This document shows, one piece after another, positions 55,326 through 64,000 of a stretch of 64,000 nt of DNA. A program made the position numbers and the translations under genes. Origin of the DNA: Setomelanomma holmii (Eukaryota; Ascomycota; Dothideomycetes; Pleosporales; Phaeosphaeriaceae); NCBI GenBank assembly GCA_010015745.1, contig ML978172.1, forward strand, positions 334,400-398,399. Reading direction: 5' to 3'. The notes under the pieces were generated by a model, which was given only the letters and a program-made list of their open reading frames with translations, was not told the DNA's origin and made no database searches. Position 1 is the stretch's first letter. Each line of letters opens with the position of its first letter.

Positions 55326-57432
55326 AAAATGAGATTCGACCCCTCGAATTTGACGGTGGCAAATCGACCGATGGCGGGGTTAACCCTACAGCCTCGTGCA
55401 TGCAATCTTGGAAAACGACCATCCTTCAGCACTCTTTCATATGTCTGGGGCGACGCGTCAATCACGGAAGATGTCGTTGTTGACGGTGTCTCGTTTCCTG
55501 TGACCACGAATCTTGCAGCCGCACTCAGGCACACCAAATATCATTGGACGCGGCAGTTCCCCGAACGCGACCCGGTGACCTTAAGGCTTTGGGTTGATGC
55601 TATCTGCGGCAAGCAGAGTGATACGGAGGAGAGAAATCAGCAAATTTGTATATGGCTACTGTTTTCTCTTCTGCCGACATGGTTATTGCTTGGCTCGGAC
55701 CTAGCACACCTAGCATTGAGCTGGCGTTTGATACACTGGGATTGTTGTAGAACGAGGTATCCAAATTGTCCTTCAAAGCTTTCATCAAGCTTGAGTGGTT
55801 GGAGAAGTATCCTTTGCTTCATGAAGACGATGCAGATCTTGTAAGCAGTTGAGAGCAGGCGACGAAATGTAAAGATGGGTGTATTGTGTGTTAAGTGTTG
55901 TGGACTGAGATGTCCGTAGCCTAAGCTTATATACATGAAGTGGTGGGCTGATTGGCTGGTGGATGATCCACGTGACCATGCAAGGTGCCCTGGGCTTACA
56001 GATCTCATGAATGCACATAAGCTTTTTAGAAACCGGCGATGGGAGGCTACAGAAGCACTATTCGAGCTTCCTTATTGGAAGCGTGTCTGGATATATCAGG
56101 AAGCAGCCTTGTCGAATACACAGCTTCTATGTGTGGACGATTTGTTTATGCACTATGCAAAAATCGAAAAGATCTGGTCTGGGCTACAAGGCATAAAGCA
56201 GTCCATCCGAAGTGGATCACTGACAAGGTCATCGTTCCTTCGTAGCGCTGTATGGGAACACTTGAGTGGTACCATACCCATCTGGGAATCCTTGGAAAGA
56301 GTTGAGGTTGGGAGGCTAAGAGTTCGAGATCTTGCTCAGGAGGGGTCAAAGGACAGACTCACTGGTTGGCGGATGACTCTGCTTGGACGTAGTTACCACG
56401 CGACAGATCCCAAGGATCATATTTATGGACTCTTAGCTCTGAAAAACATAGGAATAACTCCAGACTATCGAGACTACGTCAGGGTTTGGCTACAAAATTT
56501 TGATCCAGCCCGGACGATGCGCCGACTCAAGTTCTTGGGGTGTTCCGGCCAGGGACCCTTCGAAAACGACCTTGAGATCCCTTCCAGAACTCCGAATTTT
56601 CCAGAGGCTTCCCTCAAGAAATTTGTAGATTTGTTTGAATCATCGATGGATCTTTGTCCGAAGTATGCTGCCGACTCTGGAATATCTCCGGAGCGCAAAC
56701 GTTCACCTGCTATCGAAGGCAGGTATCTTGTCGTTGAAGGCGTCAACGTAGATGAGATCTGCAGGCTGGGAAATAAACCGCAACTTGAGATGTGGAATGA
56801 CGGCACCATGTTGGCATACTGGATCGACTTTGTCAGCCGTCACCCGGCCTACAAAACCGGAATCCCGCCGCTCCAGGCTGCCCTTCGCGTCATCAAGCGT
56901 GACATATCGTCGTCAGTCAACGACGGCCTTGTCAAGTATGCGCATAGTCTACTAAAACTATTGTTCCCGGGACCAAGCTCAATGTCATCCGAGGCAGTGA
57001 TGACGGGCCTGGAGAAGCTCGGGCTTAAATCTGGAAACGCCTTCAACGATGTCTTTCCTATGTGTTTCTTCCCAGAAGTAGAAAAAAACGAAAAGCGATT
57101 GGTGGTCCGACCTACGAAAACCACCAGGATTGACCGCAAGACAGTTCTTCAATGGGCTAAACACCTACGTCATGCAGGACGTGGGTCTATTAGGGATGGA
57201 CTGGAAATTTTGTGAGACCTTGGATGGTTATCTTGGGCTTGCACCTCGCACGTCTCAACTTGATGATATTATCCACATCCTAGATGGCTGTGACACACCT
57301 GTGTTGTTACGGAAAGACGGTGACGACATGACCTGCGTTGGATGCTGTTTCATCTTAGGGCTCATGACAGGGGAGGCGAAGGAACTCATCGAGACTCAAG
57401 GCTTGAAGACAGAGACTCTCCGTATAGCGTAG
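55326..57432 (+). pseudogene. HET-domain protein, multiply disrupted
   Basis: HET domains trigger cell death in vegetative incompatibility. The domain is recognisable in pieces: EIRPLEFDGG in one frame, then RPSFSTLSYVWGDASITED and RLWVDAICGKQSDTEERNQQ in the next, then MATVFSSADMVIAWLGP in a third. After a probable intron near 55.84-55.93 kb a long frame (55935-57215) continues with PYWKRVWIYQEAAL, DPKDHIYGLLAL and YLVVEGVNVDEICRLG. The C-terminal ETLDGYLGLAPRTSQLDDI, VLLRKDGDDMTCVG and GLMTGEAKELIE lie in another frame to 57432. Lesions are frameshifts near 55380-55400, 55630-55650 and 57190-57215, and a TAG at 55748-55750. The usual ICINQ motif reads ICGKQ. The 3' two thirds are well preserved, so inactivation looks fairly recent. 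Confidence 0.82.
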
Positions 57433-57689
57433 TTACTTATGCCAAGATCTACGCTTTATCTTGTTGGGCATGTTTAAAAATGTGTAGCCACGAATATTGC
57501 TTTCGGAAACGTGACTTAGAAATCAAATTGAGTCGGATGGATTGAATCGTGACAAAAGTTATGTCTAGAAAGCTAGTATACAGAACTGAACGACCAAATG
57601 AGCATGCCGTATAGCGATCACCAATCGCCATTCATAAGCCAAGCCATTTAACGTCATGCCGAAGGACAAGGAAAAAGCGCGAGTACAGG

Positions 57690-59575
57690 CTAGATGCCCG
57701 AGTCGGTCTGGTTATATGGCTTGTTGGGATTACCATTATACCAATAACTATCCCACTCATCGCATCCTTGCTTCAGCCCACTTGTGTCTTTGAGAACACC
57801 ACCTTGCAGGGCGCCGTATTGTTCGCCAAATTGCATGCTCAAGCCTTGCGAAGCATGCCAGGCAATGTGACAATGCATGATCCACATGCCAGGATTATCA
57901 GCTGGGAATGCCAAGAGCAGGTAGCCACCAGGAGGAAGAGTTGCAGTGTCGCGGCGAGTCGGATTGTTGAAGTTTAATCCGGTAGTTGTTCCATCCCACG
58001 TACCGGTTCCTGAGCCGACAACATAAAAGTCGTGGCCGTGGAGGTGAAGTGGATGAGCAAGCTTAATTGCCGCTGTCGACTGGACCCACCATAGGTACCA
58101 TGCATCTTTTGTTTGCATCGCTGACTTTACGTTAGAATTCGCGCCAAAATCTTGTGAGCCGGCAAGGATGGTCTCGAGCGTGGGATCATTCCAGTTCACG
58201 ATATGCGGTGTGCCGTCGATGAGCCAGCGGAATAGGTTGTTCTGAGCGGGGTCTTGGAAATGATTGAGATCTATCTTGTTGGCGCTTCCCACGATATTGG
58301 ATGGGACCTGATTCGGAACGAAGGGAACTAAGTTCGAGGTCGACTCGTCTTGGCAGGCTGTCCTCATAGTAACACCCAATGATGTTGGGTTCGCATTTGA
58401 CGCACCATCGTAATGTAAAATAGCACCAATATTCGTGACTTTACCGACGATATTGTTGCGTGAACATCCCGTTCCTGGCATCACGCGGAACCAGTAGTTG
58501 TCAACGGTTTGATTAGCGCTGATAATAACATCGTAGCGCTGGCCGATGGCGAGCGTGAGCTGGTCCGTTACCCAAGGCTTGATCGGCACGAAGTCTGATG
58601 TAATGACCGTGAAAGGGTGTCCATCCATAGAGACCGAGAAATAATTGTCAACAGAGGTATTAATGATGCGGATACGATATTTCTTGCCCTACAGGTACAA
58701 TTAGCGAGTCCACGTGATAAAAACTTTATGTTACAAACCTTTACGACATTCATCTTCGCGTAACTTCCACCTCCATTTGCATTGACATGCGTACCATTTA
58801 CCAGAATATTGTCAGGGAGCGGAGGTCCAGTCAAAGAGTGTTGAGCTACTTCATTCAGGGTAAAAGCTGGAGTGTAGTACCAATCCGTTAGAGGGAGGGC
58901 TCCAAGATCCTCGTCGTAGTTTGAAGAAGCTGGTCCATCAATGATTAAAGGCCCAAGTACGCCGTCGCCGTACTGTATGGACCAATGGCTATGATACCAT
59001 GTTGTTCCGAATTGCGTGGCTCGAAAAACATACTGTCGTGTCTTTCCCGGAGCGATCGGACATTCGGTAACTCCAGGAACACCGTCATGCTGGCAAGAGT
59101 TCAGTTGGCGAACTCCATGCCAGTGGATACCGGTTCCGTTATATTGAAGGTTGTTCTTCACATTGACAACCACCGTGTCTCCCCACTTGGCTCGTAAGGT
59201 AGGACCTGGATACTGTCCATTAACGAGCATGACAGGTCGGCTTCCGCCACTTCCATCGGGATTTGGTCGCGTAACATTGGAGATTTCCAGATTGTACTGA
59301 GCATTATGAGCATATCATGCAACAAGACTAGGCTTTATACGTACTGTGACAGTAGTTCCGCCAGGTGGCGCTTTTGCGTCAAAGTCGGTATTGATGCTAT
59401 AGCCGTCGCTCCAACAACTTCTGGTGCGCGGCCCGTTCGTGCATGCGCCATCAGGTACCGGAGATGCTGAAGTAGCTTGTCTGTTGGCAAGCACAGGTGT
59501 TGGCGGCTCGGCCCGCGGCAAAGCCAGAGCGGCCGAGCTAAATGCTAGCAGGGAAACAAATGAATGTAGCAGCAT
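57690..59575 (-). CDS. secreted laccase (multicopper oxidase)
   Basis: Extracellular p-diphenol:O2 oxidoreductase. Three exons (59575-59345, 59296-58739, 58688-57690) join to 595 residues. A signal peptide of about 18 residues (MLLHSFVSLLAFSSAALA) is followed by a propeptide-like stretch and the ascomycete laccase start with CTNGPRTRSCWSDGYSINTDF. Copper motifs are complete: HWHG (135-138), HSH (179-181), HPLHLHGHDFYVVG, and HCHIAWHASQGLSMQF. The latter has Leu after the fifth residue from Cys, as in ascomycete laccases of higher redox class. The C-terminus ends in Asp-Ser-Gly-Ile, the conserved ascomycete plug that is processed or inserts into the T3 channel. A TATATAT at 59622-59630 on this strand is a likely TATA box. 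Confidence 0.96.
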
Positions 59576-61502
59576 GATGTATACTGCAATATCTCAAAAT
59601 GACGATTAAACGAAAGTGTAGTCGATATATATTGAAGGAGCTTGCCTAGGCCAATAAGTAGGGAGCGAGCCCTGAGCACAATTAATCCACGATAGGGACT
59701 GAACCGGGTGTTGGGTAACAATTTATATTGACATTGCGAAGGCTGAGCTGGCGGTGATTGCAATGGGAGTGCTCGGCGCTTGCAGTCCGCTTTAGCGAGA
59801 GGCGACATGTCGAGGTACGTGCCAACCATTCTTCCTCTCATGGTTGTACTAACTTTGCCTAGCTTACGCCGGGGGCGGGCGTAGTCTGGTGATCCAGTCC
59901 CCTACCGCGGAGCTAAAAGGAGTATCTGCTGAGTCTAAAGTGCCAAGGACATCGGCCCTGGGTACCTGGATGTGGTGATATTCTGGAAGCATGACCCGCC
60001 TATTTTCAGGACCACGGACTATCTTGAGACCCGAATGTGGCGTGCATTGCTTGGGCTAGGAAGCGGGTCGACAGAGCGGTCCCGTACATACAGGTCTCGC
60101 AAAGAAGGACGACGAGATACGCATGATCGCATGATCGTGCCTTATCTGTGGCTTGTGAATGGAGAAAGCACAGTCAACAACATGATAAGCTCGTGCAGTT
60201 TTCCAGATCCAGGCTGTTGGGTCTGTTGGCAGCTCGTGTCAGTAACCAGGATCGATGAGATGCAGGGATGAGTAGCCAACCATGGTCTCAATGGTTTCAT
60301 CAGCGTCGAGGGATGCGATTGGGGAAACGCCAGGAGTCGGTGAGAGGCTGCGCAAAATTCCGAGAGGTAGCCGAGCAGGCGTGACCATTGCCAGAACAGC
60401 TCTGGTCACATCTCGTGCCGGGATGTCAACCAGCAGACTGCAGACTATGATCTACGATTTCGATAAATGTGAGACATGGGTATTCCGGTAAGGCTGGCAC
60501 GAGATGCCAGGGAAGCGGCTGCGCTTACTATTCGCTGCTCACGCTTACTCCCAGTCAACAAATAAATCTCGTGCACCAGAATGTTGTACAAAACCATTCG
60601 GTCTGCTACGGATCTTCTTGGCGACTGTCAGCTAAATGGGGTCCAGGAGCCTTACTTTTCTAGTGCAGGCTGGGCGAAGCTTGAGAACCTGTGTTGTGCG
60701 AAAGCAAATCGTGGCTGGACTCGAGGATGTAATCTGCGGATGCCATGCGGAGGCTGATCGGTGCCGAAATGCTAGTGCTAGCAGTATTTGACGCCAAACG
60801 TCTGAGGTATGGCCCGTGATGAATAGAACGTGATGACGATTAAATGGGCTTCAGGATAAGCCCTCGAGATCCTGTTGCCTGAGGGGCAGAGCCATTTAAC
60901 CGGTCAGAAGAGCGCAGCCGCAATTGACAGCGTTGTGCTCGCCGGGTCAGATAGGCTGCAAATTCATGCATCGTGTTGGTGTAGGAAAGGAAGTGGTGAC
61001 GTGAAGCCCCTAAAATTGGGATGGCGTATCCGAAGCACTAGTGCAGTGCACTGACGCATAAGATATCCCGACCCGAGTGTGGCTTGACGACTAGGATGGA
61101 AAGCTATTACTTATCTCACCGTTTCTTGTTCTCAACGAAGTGCTCCGTCATGCATCGAAGACTTTCTTACATTGATGGGGCGTAGGATGCGGGTACTCAT
61201 ACTACCGAAACGCTTACCACCTGGCTCGCCGACCAACATGCCTCAGCTCGGCTGCATCCTGGATTTGGCTTTCCAGGTACTCCCGCACCTATTCGCATCT
61301 GCGTCTAAGCCACTGAGCCAGAAAATGATCCGCTGAGACTTGCCGAGTCTCTCGTTAAGATGAGCCACACTGAGGAAGTACACTCCCAGCTTTCACGAAG
61401 ACATGGGTACATAAGAGCGTATCACCCTCCATCACTAATTCATGTGCAGCACTCCCGGTATACATTACTTCGTTACATTCGCTTACACAATCATATCCAA
61501 CC
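59576..61502. other. intergenic between divergent secreted-protein genes
   Basis: About 1.9 kb. Small ORFs of up to 100 codons without features. It must hold the promoters of the laccase and of the Thr-rich protein. No repeat or RNA gene recognised. Confidence 0.4.
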
Positions 61503-62720
61503 ATGGCTTTCTCGCGCTCTTTGTCCTTGACGGCATTTGCTGCCCTTGTGTCTCTGGCTTGGTCTGATTCGACCTCTATCTGTTATTCTTATGGTGTTGA
61601 CTTCGTTGATGAAAGAAACTACTTCATCAACTCCCAACTCACCGAGAAGTTCAGCTCAGTGTCCTATTTCGAAGGTTGCAATCAAGATGTAGCAGACGTC
61701 CTGCTTGTTGAGCCAGAAGGGGTGAGCTCCCAAGAGTACCTGTGCGATCAGATCCCCACGTATCCCGCAGACGATCTCAAAACGTCAACATGTCCAATCC
61801 AGAAGAACCAGATGATCTCCGGGCACTGGTTACTTCTCGTCCTCGGTAACAATGGTGACGATGGACAGCCCTTCGCGTGGCAAAGAGATCTATACTTGAC
61901 AGTCGGCACGCCTGTCACGACCACATTTACGCCAACAGTTACTTTCAGCATTACTTCGACCCCGATCCAGACCCAAACAACGACTTCTACCTTCATGAAT
62001 GTCGTTACGGTTGGACCTCTTTCGACTGTGACGTTGGCCAGCGGCACAGCATCAAAGACCGAGACCGTCACGCCTCGCGCAACAACAACGACATCCACTA
62101 AGGTCATGACCAAAACATCACTCTCGTTGACGAAGGTGTTCGGTGTTACCACGAAAACTGCGACTGCTACATGCACCACTCCTGGTCTACCTGGCCACCC
62201 TGACAAGCCGTGTCGTTACTCGCCTACAAAACTACACCCAGCTGCACTCGTATCTCCCACCACTATCCCTCCGTTGCACCGCTTCATGCGCAAAGCAGAC
62301 CGTGCTGTTGATATTGAATGGGCTCGTGCTCGTATTGAAGCCGCCAAACAAAGACGCGCCGAAAAGGCTCGGGAATCCGCCGCGCCGCTTGAACGCCGTG
62401 CTCCGGATGCTCCAACCCTAACAATAACGGGCGACGTACCTGTCAACACGACGACGACTGTATTTGCGCCAGCAACGACAACCACAGAAACAGTTCTGCT
62501 GAGCGCCACCACTACTTCGACTCTCCCACCTGCAACCGTGTTTTCTGGCTTGTACACAAACACGATAACACTGCCAACACCTACCAAAACCCAGCTCAAG
62601 TTGAGCTTCGCCACGACCACCAAAACCATCACTCTTGGCGCAACCTTCACCAAATATACTACGGTTACACCTACGACCTCTGTCAGTGCCTGCAAGAAAG
62701 CTGGCGGCCATTTCTGGTAA
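61503..62720 (+). CDS. secreted Thr/Ser-rich cell-surface-type protein with Kex2 sites
   Basis: Single exon, 405 residues. A signal peptide of about 21 residues (MAFSRSLSLTAFAALVSLAWS) precedes a folded-looking domain to about residue 130 with four or five Cys (SICYSYGVDF, FEGCNQDV, EYLCDQIP, KTSTCPIQ). Two long Thr/Ser/Val-rich stretches (about 135-215 and 310-395) with repeated T-V-T and TTT runs are probably O-glycosylated. Between them lies a charged helical segment (DIEWARARIEAAKQRRAEKARESA) ending in LERRAPDAP, a probable Kex2 cut. The C-terminus (ACKKAGGHFW) has no GPI-type hydrophobic tail, so it is likely secreted or wall-associated. Function unknown. Confidence 0.75.
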   Translation: MAFSRSLSLTAFAALVSLAWSDSTSICYSYGVDFVDERNYFINSQLTEKFSSVSYFEGCNQDVADVLLVEPEGVSSQEYLCDQIPTYPADDLKTSTCPIQKNQMISGHWLLLVLGNNGDDGQPFAWQRDLYLTVGTPVTTTFTPTVTFSITSTPIQTQTTTSTFMNVVTVGPLSTVTLASGTASKTETVTPRATTTTSTKVMTKTSLSLTKVFGVTTKTATATCTTPGLPGHPDKPCRYSPTKLHPAALVSPTTIPPLHRFMRKADRAVDIEWARARIEAAKQRRAEKARESAAPLERRAPDAPTLTITGDVPVNTTTTVFAPATTTTETVLLSATTTSTLPPATVFSGLYTNTITLPTPTKTQLKLSFATTTKTITLGATFTKYTTVTPTTSVSACKKAGGHFW

Positions 62721-63939
62721 TCTCGATTTCTCAAAGATTTCATTTTAACTTTTGTCATCGTGCATCGAGTCATTTTGCGTTCCGTGCATTCCCGGCGTCT
62801 TCATAGATTTATCTTTTCGAAGAAACACCTATTTGCATACTTGAACCTACTACATTTTTCATTCTTGGTGAAATAGCTCAGACTATAGCTTCAAGTCTGA
62901 TTTCGCAACTTCAATCTGATATCAGTACCCGTTGTGCCATCAAGCTACTACCCGAATAATACACAGCAGGCAACATATCTTGCCCTGCATCCAAAGCTTA
63001 TCTGCGTCTCATCGCTATCGCGTTGTCGCACACAGCATGATATATCTTGCTGCCACTCCACCCATGGGATTCTGTTTCTTCCTGCCGGTAATCTTAGAAA
63101 GTAAAGAACTCAACACAACATGTCTTGCCCGCCCCCCACGACCTCGACACTCCTGTCATCATCTGCAGCATCGAAATTCGGGTAACCTTACCGGTACTGC
63201 GCCACATCCAAGTTCCGAGCACTAGGCTTACCCCTGTCACACACCTCTGTACGAGGCTGTCTTACCTGCTCCACACATGCCCACGCCCGAGTGGATGACT
63301 GTGCAGGAACACGAGAACCGTGCAACATGTCGGGCTTCCGAGTAACACTCTCGTGCCTTAGCCTTGCAGTATCGTGGGCTGGAGACGCGAAAACGCCAGT
63401 GTGGTACGCAGTGGATTTGATCTCCACAGGGAATGGATCTCCGCAATCAATGTCCGAAAATCTGGGATTCAGGATGCAAATTATGTTACAGCAAGACGTT
63501 CTCTGTTCGTCTCTCAGCGCGGCGGAATCGGTGAATACGGTGCGCGAGGCACGCGTGAGACGAAGCACCGCATTGGCAATTCTCGACGCGCTGAGCTTTT
63601 CCGTTCCGAAAACAGGGGTTCTCGCGAAGGTTCTGAGCTGGGTTTGTGGGATGCTCCGGGTCGTCAGCTTATGGTTTCACCGATGACTCGTGACTATTTG
63701 TTCAAGACAGCTCATGTTGCTACAGGCTATCTTTGACAATGTTACTTGCTGGTGAGAACGAGAGAATCTTGGCTCACCTCGTCTTTGACTGACGCGGATA
63801 AAGTGATGGCAGTGGCTGATGCCGAACATACACCAGTATAGGATACTGTTCTGTCAGCCTGGCACCTCAGTTCACACAGTACACTGTGGACTGCATCTCA
63901 CGTGACTCTGTTAGTCACCTGCTTACTCATCTGGTTGTG
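62721..63939. other. intergenic, no gene supported
   Basis: A 131-codon plus ORF (63291-63686) and an overlapping 126-codon minus ORF have no recognised features; neither is called. Confidence 0.4.
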
Positions 63940-63946
63940 TATATAA
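63940..63946 (+). promoter_or_regulatory. possible TATA box of a gene starting beyond the window
   Basis: TATATAA followed by a pyrimidine/CAA-rich leader-like sequence (CTCTCAATACAACAACC) up to the window end. It looks like the core promoter of a plus-strand gene outside the window. Confidence 0.3.
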
Positions 63947-64000
63947 TCGCTCACAGTAGCTCTCTCAATACAACAACCTTCTGCCTCATTCATACCTGCC

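Noticed and set aside
63188..63686. Overlapping 126- and 131-codon ORFs on opposite strands
   Set aside because: Neither has a domain, a convincing signal peptide or splice context; mutual shadows in GC-balanced DNA.
1..64000. CRISPR arrays, bacterial operons or riboswitches
   Set aside because: The spliceosomal introns and gene types are fungal nuclear; no regularly spaced repeats were seen.

Overview
The window is nuclear DNA of a filamentous ascomycete (Pezizomycotina). Genes are widely spaced on both strands and carry short GT-AG introns of about 43-62 nt. The gene content is typical of the group: mitochondrial Hsp78, MSH5, Rpp40, Zn2Cys6 regulators, a HET-domain gene, a laccase and a Tc1 element with RIP-like damage. 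A dothideomycete is my best guess, from general look only.

Layout. 1-391: N-terminus of an MFS drug/polyamine-type transporter leaving the window on the minus strand. 1.6-9.0 kb: housekeeping block with EF-1 beta, Hsp78 and the meiotic MutS homologue MSH5. 9.0-21.9 kb: gene-poor, with one AflR-like Zn2Cys6 regulator (13.9-15.5 kb) and a complete but inactivated Tc1/mariner (DD34E) transposon with TIRs and TA duplication (17984-19304). 22.0-24.2 kb: a Nudix hydrolase and an aldo/keto reductase. 24.4-37.3 kb: an aromatic-acid catabolic cluster with MFS transporter, DUF3237 protein, FAD-dependent aromatic hydroxylase, Zn2Cys6 regulator, gentisate 1,2-dioxygenase, FAH-type hydrolase and carotenoid/lignostilbene-type cleavage oxygenase. 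37.5-42.4 kb: Rpp40, a Sir2-family deacetylase and an F-box protein. 42.9-46.0 kb: two damaged fragments head to head, the C-terminal part of a caspase-like protein (minus) and a TPR-CHAT protein (plus). 46.2-50.6 kb: a GST and a large glycosylated membrane protein. 51.1-53.7 kb: a tandem family of short intron-containing proteins I cannot name (four genes, five domain copies). 55.3-57.4 kb: a broken HET-domain gene. 57.7-62.7 kb: a laccase and a secreted Thr/Ser-rich protein.

How the genes work together. In the 24-37 kb cluster the hydroxylase would make gentisate from a hydroxybenzoate, the dioxygenase would open the ring to maleylpyruvate, and the FAH-type enzyme would split the pyruvate product. 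The oxygenase could feed aromatic aldehydes or acids from stilbenes or phenylpropanoids. The transporter and regulator supply uptake and control. No zeta-class maleylpyruvate isomerase is in the window. The 42.9-57.4 kb half is the accessory region: CHAT, caspase-like and HET modules, all associated with fungal non-self recognition or cell death, are present but damaged, and the small-protein array sits between them. Exon boundaries were placed by reading splice signals and protein continuity; no transcript data were available.
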